Positions 1 through 12,303 of a stretch of 64,000 nt of DNA are shown piece by piece. A program made the translations under genes and the position numbers. The notes under the pieces were generated by a model. The model saw nothing but the letters and a program-made list of their open reading frames with translations. It made no database searches and was not told the origin of the DNA. The stretch is from Talinum fruticosum (lineage: Eukaryota; Streptophyta; Magnoliopsida; Caryophyllales; Talinaceae), in NCBI GenBank assembly GCA_021018815.1, contig JAITYX010000007.1:4031001-4095000 (forward strand), given 5' to 3'. Position 1 is the first letter of the stretch, and the number at the start of each line of letters is the position of its first letter.

Positions 1-945
1 AACGGTGATGTTCTAAACTCGTGAGGTGAGAATACCCTCGAGCTCGAAAGATGAGTGTAAAACTCGGAGACGAGTTCGGGATAAATGAACTCGCTGAAAC
101 AAAGAAAATTGTAAACCCCAGTGGATTGGATGTGAGGCAACCACGAAAACTTTGTGGTTGGAAAGAATTTATCATCCAAGCACGAGATGCTTCGGGTGAC
201 AGGTGGTTTGGAAGGAGTAGAGGGACCTTCCCGGCTTTTTGTGCGAGGCTTCTTGGTCACGTGAACCAAGAAAATCAGGATGGGAACCTCTTTTTCGGCA
301 TTTTGGTGTAGAAAGAGAAAGATAATGATCTTTCGAGAGAGATAGAGAGAGAAGGCTCGAAGAAAATAAAGAGCAAAAGAACACGGAACCGAGAGCAACA
401 GAGCTTACTTGAGATGTTCTTCATGAAGCTTGATATCACCGAGCGTTGCTTTGATAGTAGAGAGCTTGTTCACGAAGATTTAGTTGTGAGAGAGAGAGTA
501 AGCGAATGGTAAAGTAACGAAATGAATGAAACTAAGCGCTATATATAGAGAAGTAAGCGTCCTTCGAGCATCCGTTCGACTCGGCTCTTCAGCGGTCACC
601 TTTGACCGGTGTGACTGTTCTCTCTTCCAACGGTTAGAATCCCAGTAGTTGTCTCCCAACGGCTAGTTGTCCGATCTCGGCGCGAGAGAGAGAGAGAGAA
701 AAAGAGATTCGAAAAATAAATTCGAAATTCTCCACTTGTCTAGAGATGATTTCGAAGTTTGATGTCCATGTTTTTCTCAAAATCTAAGTCCGACTCAGCT
801 AAGTTTTTGAGTGACTCGAAAACCGCAATCAAATAATAACTCTTAGCTCAATATTACTGGTTCAACTGAACTAATAACTTATTAAAGAAATTATTCACGC
901 TACACATAATCATGCGTAAAATTTGCCCACGTGAAAAACACATAG
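1..945 (-). other. Noncoding stretch beyond Copia-1 pol, LTR-like but unassigned
   Basis: This lies downstream of the pol stop of Copia-1 on the minus strand, where a 3' LTR is expected. Read on the minus strand it has a TATA-like CTATATATAG at about 541-550, then a CT-rich leader with GA/CT microsatellite runs (about 491-500 and 683-700). That layout resembles an LTR promoter. However, it shows no visible similarity to the 1.5-kb LTR at the other end of the element (6016-7560). Short ORFs here look non-coding. It could be a 3' untranslated region, an LTR of another family, or part of a neighbouring element cut by the window edge. Confidence 0.35.
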
Positions 946-2500
946 TCATACGTTTAACATACCTAACTCATTCCTAATAAAGCAAAACCGATCCTCACTA
1001 AGTGACTTAGTAAAGATATCAGCTAATTGAAGATTGGTAGGAAAGAATTCGAGCTCAATATCACCTTTCTCGAATGGTCTCTTAAGAAATGATACTTGAC
1101 CTCAATATGCTTTGTCTTTGAGTGCTCGAACTAGATTCTTAGTGATGCCGATTGCTCTCCGATTATCACACTTGATTGGAATTGATTTGAATGTTAGTCC
1201 AAGGTCTCTCAAGTGTTGCTTTATCCATAAAATCTGAGCACAGCATGCCCCAGCTGCAATATACTCAGCTTCGGCAGTTGATAGAGCTACCGAGTTTTGC
1301 TTCTTTGAGTGCCAAGATATCGGGATTAACCCGAAACCGGCAGGCTCCTGAGGTGCTTTTCCTATCAACTTTGTACCTAGCATAATCAGCATCCGAGTAT
1401 CCAGTGAAAGTCGGTTCGAGTTTCCGGAGTACCATAGACCTAAATTCCGAGTCCCTGCAAGATATCTCGAAAATTCTCTTCAACGCAGTGAGATGTGATT
1501 CTTTTGGATTAGCTTGAAATCTTGCATACGAGACAGTACACTAAACATTATGTCCGGCCTACTGGAAGTAAGATATAGCAAAGATCCAATCATACCTCGA
1601 TAGATTTTCTGATCTACTCGCTTTACCTTTTTCGTCCGAGTCCAGCTTTATCGTCGCTACTCATGGGGTTGCTGCATGCTTTGCATCTTGAAGTTTGTAC
1701 TTCTTTAACAGCTCCTTGGTGTACTTTGATTGATGGACATATATTCCATCTCTGTCTTGCTTGATTTGTAGACCAAGGAAGAAATTGGGTTCTCCCATCA
1801 TACTCATTTGAAATTCCTGTCTTATTAACTCGGAAAATTCTCGACATAGAATTTCATTAATAGCTCCAAAAATTATGTCATCAACATATATCTAAGCAAT
1901 CGTAAAGTCTTTCCCCTTGGTTTTTATAAAGAGAGTCTTGTCAATCTGACCTCTCCTAAAATCATTTTGAACCAAGAAATTGCTCAGTCTTTCATACTAA
2001 GCTCCGGGAGCTTGTTTAAGACCATAGAGAGCTTTTTGCAGTTTGAAAACATGATTTGGAAATTCGGAGTTTTCAAATCCAGGGGTTGCTCAACATAGAC
2101 TTCCTCTTCAATAAAACCATTGAGAAATGTGCATTTCACATCCATTTGATACAATTTGATATTCATGCTAGATGCAAATGCCAATAAAATTCTAAGGTCT
2201 TTAATTCCGCTACAGGTGCAAAGGTTTCCCCACAATCAATCCCTTCTTGATTGTAACCTTGAGCCACAAGTCTAGCCTTATTTCGACTACCAACCCACCT
2301 TCATCCAGTTTGTTCTTGAAAACCCATTTGGTTCCTATGACTCGGGTGGTCGGAAGGTCGTTTGGTCGGAGTCCGGACTTGGTTTCTTTCAAATTGATTA
2401 AGTTCCTCTTGCATGGCCTCTACCCATTCAGGTTCATTAAGGGCCTCTAGTGCATTTCGGGTTCGAGTTAATGATATGAATGAGGTGAATGCACATAGAT
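946..2500 (-). pseudogene. Copia-1 reverse transcriptase and RNase H remnant
   Basis: Minus-strand pieces read as Copia RT then RNase H. RT shows [10 protein letters not shown] (about 2330), then QMDVKCTFLNGF and EEVYVEQP (about 2160-2090). The catalytic YVDD is at 1877-1888, directly after an in-frame stop. RNase H shows SVALSTAEAEYIA (about 1300-1260) and the tail DIFTKSLSEDRF before the stop at 946. In life RT copies element RNA into cDNA and RNase H removes the template. Several frameshifts and stops split the frame, so this copy is dead although YVDD itself is intact. Confidence 0.85.
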
Positions 2501-3337
2501 TTTGAAGAGAGGAACGAGTTCTTACCCCACTCGTTGATGTCGGATATGACGTTTTCTAGTGGGTGGCTAGAAGCATACTTGAAAGCTCTACCTATTCTTT
2601 GGTTCACCAGATCCGTAGGTTGAATTGGTTGATCTGCGTAAGTCCGTTCCGAGTGAGCTTATTCATCAGATTGTTCTTCAACATTCCGAGCTAGTTCTTG
2701 AGTTGTCTCATTCTAAATCACTTCGTTCTAAGTGACTTCATTCTGAGTGTCATGGATTTGATTCTTGATGAGCTCATTTTCATCACGATCATCATCTCTG
2801 TTGAGCTTTAGGTCCGAGAATGATGACTCACTTGGTTTTTCCTGTTCAATCTCATCAAACACAATGTGGATGCTTTCTTCCACTTTGTTAGTTCTTTTAT
2901 TGAAAATGCGATAAGCTTTGCTATGAGATGAATAACCAAGAAAAATACTTTCATCCGACCGAGCATCAAACTTGGTCAGGTGATCCTTACCATTGTTGTG
3001 AACAAAGCACTTACATCCAAAGGGTCCAAGTATGAAATATTGGGTTTCTTCCCTTTGTAGAGTTCGTATGGAGTTTTCTTCAGGATGGGTCTAATGAGGC
3101 ATCTGTTTAAAGTGCGAGTTAGCTGTGTTAACTACCTCAGCCCAGTAAATAGTAGGGTAGGTTGTGTTCAATCATCATAGTCTTTGCTATTTCTTCAAGA
3201 GTTATGTTCTTTCTCTCCACCACTCCATTTTGTTAAGGAGTTTTTGGTGCTGAGAAGTTGTGAGAGATACCATTCTTATCACAAAACTCTGCAAACTCCG
3301 AGTAGTCGAATTCCCTTCCATTGTCGGTTCGAATTCT

Positions 3338-4110
3338 CTAGATCCGAGTCCGAGACTCAACTTGGATTTTCCTGCAAAGCTTGCTGAACTCTTTGAAGGC
3401 TTCATTTTTAAACTTGACAAAACATACCCAGGTAAATCGTGAGTAATCATCAACAATAACAAGCACATGTGATTTACCTCCGAGACTCTTGACAGGGATT
3501 TCACCACATAAGTCCGTATGCAACATTTCAAGCACCTTGGATGTGGAAACAGCTTTCGGGATTTGAAGGATGATCTCGACTTGTTTCCCTTTTGTGCATG
3601 CTTCACAAATTTTATCTTTCTTAAATGCACAATTAGGCAATCCTCCGACTAAACCATGGGATGCAAGTTTCTTAATGGTGTGCATGCTAACATGACCTAG
3701 TCTACAATGCCATGCACATGAATCGTCATGAAGAGATGCTTTTAAACAAGATAAGTTCGACTCGGGTCGAAAGGGGAATAGTGTAAGTTTTACCTTATCT
3801 CTTACCCGAGAGCTTGATCTCTTTGGTAGCATTATCGAAATATAGCAATTGGTCTCGAGTGAATCTTACCTGTTAACCTTTATCACATAGCTGAGAGATG
3901 CTTATCAAGTTATACTTTAACCCTTTGACAAGGTATACTGGGCTGACCAGATTGCTTCCTTTCCCAATCTTGCTAATCCCAATTATCTTGCCTTTGCTAT
4001 CATCCCCAAACGTGACTTTTCCTCCTTTGTAGTCCTCTAACTCGGAAAAGAGTCTTGAATCTCCCGACATGTGGCGTCGGCATCCACCGTTTAGGTACTA
4101 ATGCCCTTTT
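3338..4110 (-). pseudogene. Copia-1 protease and integrase N-terminal remnant
   Basis: Minus-strand segment. At about 4100-4070 it reads YLNGGCRRHMSGD, the position of the Copia aspartic protease motif (usually LDSGCSRHMTG). The catalytic Asp is replaced by Asn at 4089-4091 and the next Ser by Gly, so the protease would be inactive. The GAG-pre-integrase zinc motif follows (WHCRLGHVSMHTIKKLA ... CEACTKGK, 3710-3590). After that comes the start of the integrase core (LHTDLCGEI, VIVDDYSRFTWV, about 3520-3430). The frame is then lost near 3340 and continues as fragments toward 2500. It is related by position to the gag and RT remnants on either side. Confidence 0.85.
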
Positions 4111-4409
4111 GTTCTTTTCCGAGTCACCTGTAAGTCGAAACAAACTAACCCTTCTCACTTCCTCTAACAAACCCAAGTAACACCCTTTATTGTGGTCCTT
4201 TTCGAGGAAGAAGACTTTTCGAACCCGCATTTGAATGACTTTGGGTTTGGTTTGATTCCGAGTCTTCCGTTTGGAGAGCTGAGTCCGTGTCTCTTTCTTT
4301 TGAGAAACTTTTCTTTTATAAACCGGTGGAGAAGGCTTTCTCCTGTAAGCTGGTCTGGGCTGAGTCCTCCTTTCATTCTTATGAATGGGACTGTGCTCGA
4401 CCTTTCCGA

Positions 4410-5956
4410 ACTTTACAGTTCTAGAATCCTTTTGAAAAGTTCTAAGTAGGAATTGGATTCCTCCTCTTTGTTAAAACCAAGACCTTCTTTTTCGAAGGAG
4501 ACACATTGGTACCCTAGGAGCATATCAAGGTTTTTCCGACCATGAGTAAACTTTAAAACAAGATCTTGAGACTCATTGAGCTTTAGCTTTAGTTGCTCAT
4601 TTTCCCTTTTGAGTAACTCGGACTCGGTCTCATTAGATTGAGCACTAGTCTTAAGTTCTCTTAGAGTAAGTCTCAGTTTTTCCAATTCATTTTTTAAAGA
4701 GATGCTCTCGGAATTGATTGACTCAAGTTGTTCTTTAAAAAGAAAAGAGTCGAATTGGACTTTTCTTCCAAAATAAAAATATACTTAGCTAAATCAACTT
4801 TGGAAAACTTGAGGAAGTATTCAATTACCTCCCGAGGATTTGTTTCCTCACTGCTCGAGTGATCCGAATCGACTCTGTTTCAGCTTCCGAGTTAGAGAGT
4901 GCCATCGGACATTTTGAGTCATCCGAGTCTTCATCGTCTTCCGATGAGTCTTCATCACTCCATGTGGCCATCATAGCCTTTTTCTTTCTTCTGTCCCTCT
5001 TTCTCCTGGGACGAGTCTTTGACTATGTGTTCCTTACTTCCACACTCAAAATAGTTAGAGTTCTTAGTCAAAGATAACTTTGAAGGGGAAGAGTGTTTAC
5101 CTTTTCTATCCTTCTTGTCTTTCTTATAGAACTCTTCTCTTGGCTTCTTATCCCATCTCTTGTACTTCATTATTCTCTTAAAGCCTCTAGCGATAAGTGC
5201 CATGGGATCCTCTTCGAGTCGGAGGAACTCGGGTTTGCTTCTCATGTTTCCGAGGCTTTCAGCGCAATGTTCGTTTTGGTGCTCGACCTCTACATCCTCC
5301 TCTTCCAGGTGGATCTCATGGGTGAGAAGCTTCCTAATGAGGTCGTCCGGCTTCGGTAGAGACAGGTTCTAAGCCTCTTCGATAGTCTGTTACCTTGGGA
5401 CCCCATCTTCTCTTGGGTAGACTTCGAGTATCTTTCCGTACATTTCCTCGTGTGAAATCTTTTTACCTAAAGATTTGAGATTGTTGATAATCTTAGTGAA
5501 GCGGATAAACATCCGAGTAATGTTTTCTTCGACTCCATCTTGAACAGCTCATACTTGTGAAGATATTGGCTTATCTTTGCTTGTCGACCTGGCTTGTGCC
5601 TTCATAAGTATTGACCAGTGTGTCCCATACTTCTTTAGGCTGTGTCACGAGCGGACACTCGGTTGTACTCTTCCGAGGTGATGGCGCACATCAGAATGTT
5701 CATCGCCTTAAAGTTCTTTCCGAACTTTTTTGTTTCTTCAAGCAGTGAACTCGGCCTTTGTCTTGGGCATGAGTCTTGTTTCTTCTGTCTTCATGGGAAT
5801 GTAATTGCCTACTTGTATGGTGTTCCGGACATCCTCATCATGATCTAGCAAGAAACATTCCATGAGCTTCTTCTAGTGCATGAAGTTAGATCCTTTGAAC
5901 TTTAGTGGTCTGCTGGAAGATCTTCCTTCATCGAACTCTCCGTTGTTTTGAGCCAT
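4410..5956 (-). pseudogene. Copia-1 gag remnant with degenerate zinc knuckle
   Basis: The likely start is the ATG at 5954-5956 on the minus strand (MAQNNGEFDEGRSSSRPLKF), 45 bases from the primer binding site. Gag-type sequence continues through stops to a lysine-rich region and a CCHC-type knuckle near 5050-5020 that reads YFECGSKEHIVKDSS. The first and last Cys of the usual CX2CX4HX4C are replaced, so zinc binding is doubtful. A heptad-like stretch rich in Leu, Glu and Lys (4685-4560; LKRENEQLKLKLNE) predicts a coiled coil of the sort seen in Sirevirus gag. Gag would form the virus-like particle in the cytoplasm; this copy is broken. Confidence 0.8.
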
Positions 5957-6000
5957 TTGATCTTTAGACCTTTGGATGGTTAGATCCTTTCGAAAGGCTA

Positions 6001-6015
6001 GGCTCTAATACCAAT
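6001..6015 (-). other. Copia-1 primer binding site
   Basis: On the minus strand this reads ATTGGTATTAGAGCC. The segment TGGTATTAGAGCC differs by one base from TGGTATCAGAGCC, the usual plant Copia site complementary to initiator tRNA-Met. It lies immediately inside the LTR that starts at 6016, which fixes the LTR edge and the minus-strand orientation. Confidence 0.8.
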
Positions 6016-7560
6016 TGAAGTTTTGCTCTCGGAGAAGCTAAGTCACCCCAGGGGGTGAATAGGGTGATGAGGAAATTCGCTCGACTTAAACACTTGATAT
6101 GATTCGAGGAGAGTGTGAGTCAAGAATGAACTCGGAAAAACACCGACTCGAAATAAGTGGAAGATGAAGATACAAATTGGACTGAACTTTAAATCGACCG
6201 AGCCTAGATTGGACTCGGAAAACTATCAACTCGAAATTACGTGGAAACCCTCATGGGGTAGAAAACCACGGACCATGCTAATCCAAGCACGAAGTCAAAT
6301 CCACTACTTTGAATCCACAAAATACAATAGAATGACTCAACCAAAGTTGCTCCCTTAGACAACTCCTTACCAGCTTTTCCTAGACTTAGAAATTCCCTTA
6401 TCCGATCTAGTACTTCCTAACCGAGATAACCTTTACAGACTAGGGACAATTGAGCTGAGAAAACCCTTACAACTCAGTCAAGGGACCTTACTCGGAAAGT
6501 AAGAATAAGTGTTTGTGATTGATTACAAGACCTTACAACTCGGAAAATATTAAATACGAGTTGGAGTTGTAAGTAGAAGATTGAAATTGAATACAAAGAC
6601 TTTTGCTCAAGTATGTGTATTGACAGTTGGTTCAGCAATCTTCAAGTCTTGAGAGTTGGCTTCTATTTATAGATGACCAAATAGACTATCCGTTGTGACC
6701 ATCTTCCGACTGGAAGTCCTTTGTGACCGTTGTAGTAGATTTTCTAAGTCACTCAAAAATATCCGTTGATATATGTTCGTTGGGTAACGGCTCTTAACTC
6801 CTTTGGAAGTCCCAAAACCACTGGCGGTGTCTTGAAAAGTAAGGTGGAAACCACTCGTTAAGCTTAGCGTTGTAGATTTCTAGTTTTGGAAACAGACAAC
6901 CCCGACACGAGTGTCCGGGGCTAGGTCGTAGATGGAAAAAGCCTTGTCTGCTTGGTGATTTCACGTTTTGAAGCCGGTTACTTTTGTAATTCAAAAATAG
7001 ATAGCCTCGTTTGAATAACCTACAAAAGTAAATCAATTTGGTTCTCAAAGTATAAAATACTTTGGTCCAAGATTAGACACGAGATAATAAATTAATTAAG
7101 AAAATTAAGTGCATAATTATCCAAGTCGGAAAAACGAATGGAATTTTCCGAGTCTAATATCCATGAGACTCAAAATCCATCCGAGTCGAGTCTAACGAGA
7201 GAATCAAGTCAAATAAAGAATATCGGACTTGATTTAAACAAAGCAAAGTTCAAACAAAATATGCTGACTTAGAAGAATGAATTATCAATGTAATTGTTTT
7301 GGAACATGAAGTCGGATCTCTAGTTGTGCAAAATAGAATAAGTGTTTAAACATGCGATAAATCGAATGTTGTCCGAGTGACTCGGAACGAGTGTGTGAAC
7401 AGAGTATGTTTTCCGATTCGGTTAGAATCAAGTGAGAATATATGCAATGGTTTCGTAACACTCGAAAAGATGATCTATCACTCGGAAAGTTTCTAAGGCA
7501 CACAGAATGACTTGAAATCAAAATCTTATGAGAGCTAAAGTCTTATACTTGATTCTTTGA
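6016..7560 (-). repeat. Copia-1 5' LTR
   Basis: Bounded on the inner side by the primer binding site, starting TGAAG in plus orientation. The outer edge near 7560 is approximate and set by the end of similarity to the solo LTR at 54716-56260. Shared blocks run along the whole length, for example GGGGGTGAATAGGGTGAT near the inner edge and GTGGAAACCCTC then AAACCACGGACC in the middle. A TATA-like CTATAAATAG on the minus strand (about 6663-6672) is the probable promoter. A reversed fragment of the same LTR lies at 62080-62590. Confidence 0.75.
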
Positions 7561-7829
7561 TGGAAGTCGGATGATGTATATGTAAAATCCGAGTCTTCAA
7601 ACTGGAGGAATCTATACCCTAATTGTTTTTCCTTTCTCGTGTGCGGATCACAGCTACATAATGCTAACACTAATCCAAAAATTTTGCAAGCAACAATGTT
7701 AAAATCTTAGGTTTCAAAATCGCTGGTCTAGTTATGCTTGAATTTAATAAGATAATTAACTAGCACTAGAATGCAAATTCTCGAGGAACACTTATATTTA
7801 AGGTAGTTAGCAAACTAAATAATGTTAAA

Positions 7830-10800
7830 GCAAAACTTAAGCAATGGGCTATCAAAGTTTGCACTAACTATTCTCGAGAGGGTTGAGAAAATTCAACTTT
7901 GTTACAAAGAAGTGGAAGATAGGTTATTATCATAACCTTTTAACCTTAGACTACTTTATTGGTATTCTTGTTTGATTAAATAAAGAGAAAGACTATTGTT
8001 GTTTAATTAGAAATATTGGGAAAATTCTATAGGAAAGAATGTCTCACTAAAGGTGATAGAAATTCTAATTTTTTTCATCGTTGTTGCGCATTCAGGAAAT
8101 AAAAAGTGAACATTCTTAAAATTAAAGATGAGTTGGGTGTATGGATCAATGATAAGGCATATATTCAATAGAAGTTCATGGCTGACTTTACCCGTAAATA
8201 TAAATCCTAAGCGGGAACCAATAGATCAACCTTAAACAACAATTTGTCGAGCATTATTAACCAATGAAGAAAACAATCAGCTCATTCTACCAAGTGTCCC
8301 CAACCGAGATTGAGATTGTTGTTTTTCAAATGAATCCAGCAAAACCTCCTGGTTCGGATGGTTTTGGAGCTAGATTTTTCCAATAACACTGGGACATTAT
8401 AGGAAATGATATATGAATTGAATTACAAATTTCTTTAATCATGAAAAATTATTGAAACAAGTCAATCATATGTTTATCACTTTAATTCCGAAAATTACAA
8501 GCCTTTCCTTAGCTTTTCATTTCAAGTCCATTAGTTTGTGTAATAGCCTCGTATAAGATCATTTCCAAAATTCTTGTTAATAGATTAAGACATGTTCCGC
8601 AAAAGGTTCTTATCCCTTACCAAAGTGCCTTTGTGCCAAATAGGGATATTCCCGACAATATTTTTTGGCACTCGAAGACATTAATAAATTTGGCAATATT
8701 AAATGTAAAAAAGCTTACATAAGACTCAAATTGGATATGGAAAAAGCTTATGATAGAATTGATGGGATTTTATATTTGCATGTCTAAAGGAAGTGTATTT
8801 CCATCATATTTGGATTAATAGGATACGTGAATGTATTATTTCAGTAACGTATTCCATTGTTATTAATGATGAATCTTGTGGTTTTTTCCGACCATCTAGA
8901 GGACTTAGACAAGGTGACCCCCTATCTCCATATTTGTTTATCATTTGTATGGACGTCTTGTCGTATAGACTTCATCTTGCTTGCTATGCACCCAAAATTA
9001 GGGATGAGAATTAAAGTTTGTCCTCAATCACATAAAATACCTTGTTTGCTCTTTGCTCGATAATAATCTTCTTTTTTGTAAAACTAATTATGAGATGTGT
9101 CTCAAGTTTCCTGATATTCCGATGACTTCGTAATCAGCCGGGTCAACTCACTAATTTTCAAAAGTCAACTTTAGTATTTTCTAAACATGCTATGGTTGTG
9201 GACGAAACACGGTATCCTTATTTTTTAATATTCCGCACACAAATTCCTTGGGAAAATATCTAAGTTGTCCTGTTTTTCGAGGAAGAGCTAACAACTCTAC
9301 TTTTTCGGATATCTTAATGAAAGGGATAGTAAGTTGTAGAAATGGAAAGCAAATTCGCTTTAAAAGGCAAGCGGGGTTATTCTTATTCAGTCTAATCTTG
9401 AATCCTTACCTACTCATATATACAATGTAGTGTTTCAAGTTATCAAAAAATACAACTAACTCACTCGATAAAAATAATCGTGATTTTTTTGGAATAAATT
9501 CCATGATGTTAAAGGTTTGTCAATGGTGGCTTGGGATAAAATATGTGCTCCTAAAAAATTGGGAGGTTTGGGCCTTAGAAAAACAAAAGCGATTAACCAA
9601 GCCTTTCTATGTAAACTAATATGAGAATATTTATATGAGGGTGATAATTTCTACGTGAAAATTATGAGATCCAAATATCCATTATTTATGGATTTTCTTC
9701 TAAAGGAAAATGAAATTTTCAGACTCTTGGGCTTGGAAATGTTTACTCAAAGAAAGAGATCTTTCTAAAAAGGGGTTAAGTTGAAAAATTAACAATGGTA
9801 AAATTACGAAGTTCTATTATGATACATGGTACGGTAATATTAGAATACTTGGATTATCTGGATTATCACAATGGCGAGTCATCCAAATATTCCATCCTGG
9901 GATGCTACAATTAGTGAATGTATTACACCGGTAAAAAAGTGGGATATGGTACGTCTTAATTCCTTTACGTCGGGCGATGTTTGTCAAGTTATTAAGACTG
10001 TTCCTTTACCTAATCATGATATTGACGATTTTCCTTGTTGGGGTCTGTTTAGCAGTGGTAAGTTTACTACTAAGTATGCCACATAGAATGCACATGATAT
10101 TCCCTCTAGCTCACTACGTGGAAATTTGCTTGGATATGGAATATGAATTTGATGCCTAAATTGAAAATATTTTTGTGGAAAATAGGACATAATGCGTTAT
10201 TCACATGCGATAATCTTGCTAAAAGAGGTTTAAATATTAACTATCTTTTTCACAGTGTTCTCGTGTTAAGGATACCTGGGACAAAGCTTTTCAACACAAG
10301 TGGATGGAGGAGAATATAAGTCATTTGCAGAACTCCTCTCCGAATGATTTAATTAATAGATTCAAGAGTTTTAAAAAACCAAATTAAATGATCCTAATAG
10401 TTCATTCATTATGGAATATATGGAATAGTTGAAATGATACTTGTTTTTAATAATGGAAGTTATAATTCCATTGCTACAATTTAACGGACCAAAACATCAT
10501 GGGTAGAATGGAGGGCTGAGACATACTAAATCACCACTCCAATTCATACTCATTTTTCACCCACCATCATCCACTACTACTCGGTTTGTCGGTTGGCACA
10601 AGCCACCGGGGTGGTACATTAAAATCAAATTTGATGGATCGAAGTCTTCTTCATCAATAGCGGGAGGATTCGTAATTAGAAGTTGGGATAAGAGATTTAT
10701 CCAAGCTAGGATGAAAAATTTGGGACCAACATCTCGTGTTAGTAGTTGAGGCGTCCACTATGAGAAATGACGTCAAAGCGAGATGCACAAGTAGGTTTCG

Positions 10801-11107
10801 TTCAATTATTTTAGAAGCGGCAAACTGTCATTAAAGCGATTAAAGGCGAGATTCAGGTGTCATGGGAAATTTAGGCACTCATCCAAGATACACGTTGTTT
10901 TCTTCGAAAGTGCAACCATGTTCTTATTCATCATACGCTCGAAAAGGAAATCGGGTTGCTTGACTAGGTGGTCATATTTGGTCTTTGTATTTCTTTTTCT
11001 TTAATTTGGTTGTCTATTCCTTCTTCTTATTTTCTCTCTATACAATTTAGGTAGAACCCTTACAAAAAAGATTACCGATTAGTTGTTTTACTTATTAAAA
11101 AAAAAAA
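7830..11107 (+). mobile_element. LINE-1: 5'-truncated L1-type non-LTR retrotransposon
   Basis: A plus-strand L1-type LINE. The order is an RT-upstream region (KGDRNSNFFH, about 8030), RT (about 8330-9010), a C-terminal zf-RVT region (FLWKIGHNALFTCDNLAKRG, about 10170-10235) and an RNase H-like domain (about 10588-10980). It ends with a short A run at 11097-11107. ORF1 and the endonuclease are not seen, so it is probably 5'-truncated as is usual for LINEs; the 5' edge is approximate. No target duplication was found. Confidence 0.8.
8060..10980 (+). pseudogene. LINE-1 ORF2 remnant: reverse transcriptase to RNase H
   Basis: RT motifs appear in several frames. PPGSDGFGARFF (about 8345) is the fingers region, EKAYDRID (about 8738) holds a catalytic-type Asp, and SRGLRQGDPLSPYLFIICMD (8893-8955) is the conserved block before the second catalytic pair. 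The expected FADD motif is not intact. The C-terminal part has a zf-RVT-like segment (10020-10250) and an RNase H start (IKFDGSK, about 10620, with GGFVIR after it). RT would prime reverse transcription at a nicked chromosomal site. Many stops and frameshifts make it non-functional. Confidence 0.8.
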
Positions 11108-11802
11108 TTCACGGATTATCAAACATGAAAAAAATAAAGAATAAAAAAATATTGGTGATGATGCTGATGCTTGCCTTTTCTGGATCAAATAAAAAACACT
11201 GGTTTTTGTTTATTAGGAAATCACGTACTAGAGAACACAAGACAAAATAAAATAATGCAAAACTTTTAGGAAAAGGAGTGTGTGGTACGTAATTCCATCA
11301 CCTTTATATTAACAAAGCTGTCATGTCAAAATTGGAGCAACTTTTTTCCACTTCCTCATGCAAAAATGAAAACCCTTTAAACTTTAAGTCTGTTCCACCC
11401 AGCCACCCAGACACTGTTTAACTCTATTCACTCTCTTTTTATCTTTTTATTTATTTTTTCTCTCCAAGTTCAATTCTTCCTTGCTCTTGTCTTGGATATG
11501 TAATGTATGTATCATGTATGTCATATGATATGATATTGCTTTAGCCCACATGGCCACGAATCGAATGAAGATGCCTATTTGCAGCTTAAAAGCATAAAAA
11601 TGAGGTCCCTTTTGAGTAGATAATGCCATATTTTGCTTTTATTATTATTGCTTTTATAATAATATATTAATGCTTTGCTTTAAGCAAAAGGGGATACACT
11701 TCACCCCTCTAAATGCTCTGTTTCTATCCCTACCTTACACCAGCTAAGGGATAAGAATTTCTGTTGTTATACAATAGTTCATAACATCAGTTTTTTAAAA
11801 AA

Positions 11803-12303
11803 ATTTACATTAATCCTTCTTAAGGTTTGGATAAATTTATTTCATCCTTAAACTTTTTCAATTATTTTTTACTTTTCTTGACATTTTCATCCCATTATCA
11901 TAAAAACTTAAACTTAAACTAAAAATGTTTATCTTATCTCACATTTTTCCCCTACCCACCCCCGACCAACCCACGAATCTTTCTCCTTATGAAAATTTAA
12001 TTATCCGATAATTATAATTTGTTCATTGTTCAGTGCTTCTCTACTCACAACTAATAATGGGTACTACTATCTCTCTTCTCCCTAAACAATTTCAAATTTA
12101 CCATTTTCAATAAGATCCTAACCACAAATTGTCATACGTTATTATGGTCATAAATTATCAATACTAACTCTTATAATTGCTTATTGTTACAAAGGTGAAA
12201 ATTTCCAAATTTACGACAATTTTACACACAAGGGGATGAAAATAAATAATAATTTGAAAAGTTTAAGATCAGAAAAATGTATACCAAAAGATTAAGGGTA
12301 AAT
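11803..12303. mobile_element. Inverted-repeat (MITE-like) element, about 0.5 kb
   Basis: The left arm 11803-11893 and right arm 12232-12303 are imperfect inverted repeats of roughly 70-90 bases. Both contain a TTAATC core near the ends, a CTTAAACTTTT core, and CATTTTCATCCC or its relative at the inner edge. There is no coding sequence between them. The flanks are A/T runs, so the target duplication cannot be fixed. Long arms fit a Mutator-type MITE, but the superfamily is not established. Confidence 0.6.

Larger units (their letters stand above)
946..7560 (-). mobile_element. Copia-1: decayed Sirevirus-like Copia LTR retrotransposon
   Basis: A Ty1/Copia element on the minus strand in Copia order (integrase before RT): LTR (6016-7560), primer binding site (6001-6015), gag (from about 5956), protease, integrase, RT and RNase H ending at 946. 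Every domain is interrupted by stops or frameshifts, so it cannot move by itself. A long coiled-coil stretch between the zinc knuckle and the protease, and the FTKSLSEDRF-type RNase H tail, suggest the Sirevirus/Maximus lineage; that assignment is inference. The matching second LTR is not recognisable in 1-945. Confidence 0.85.
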
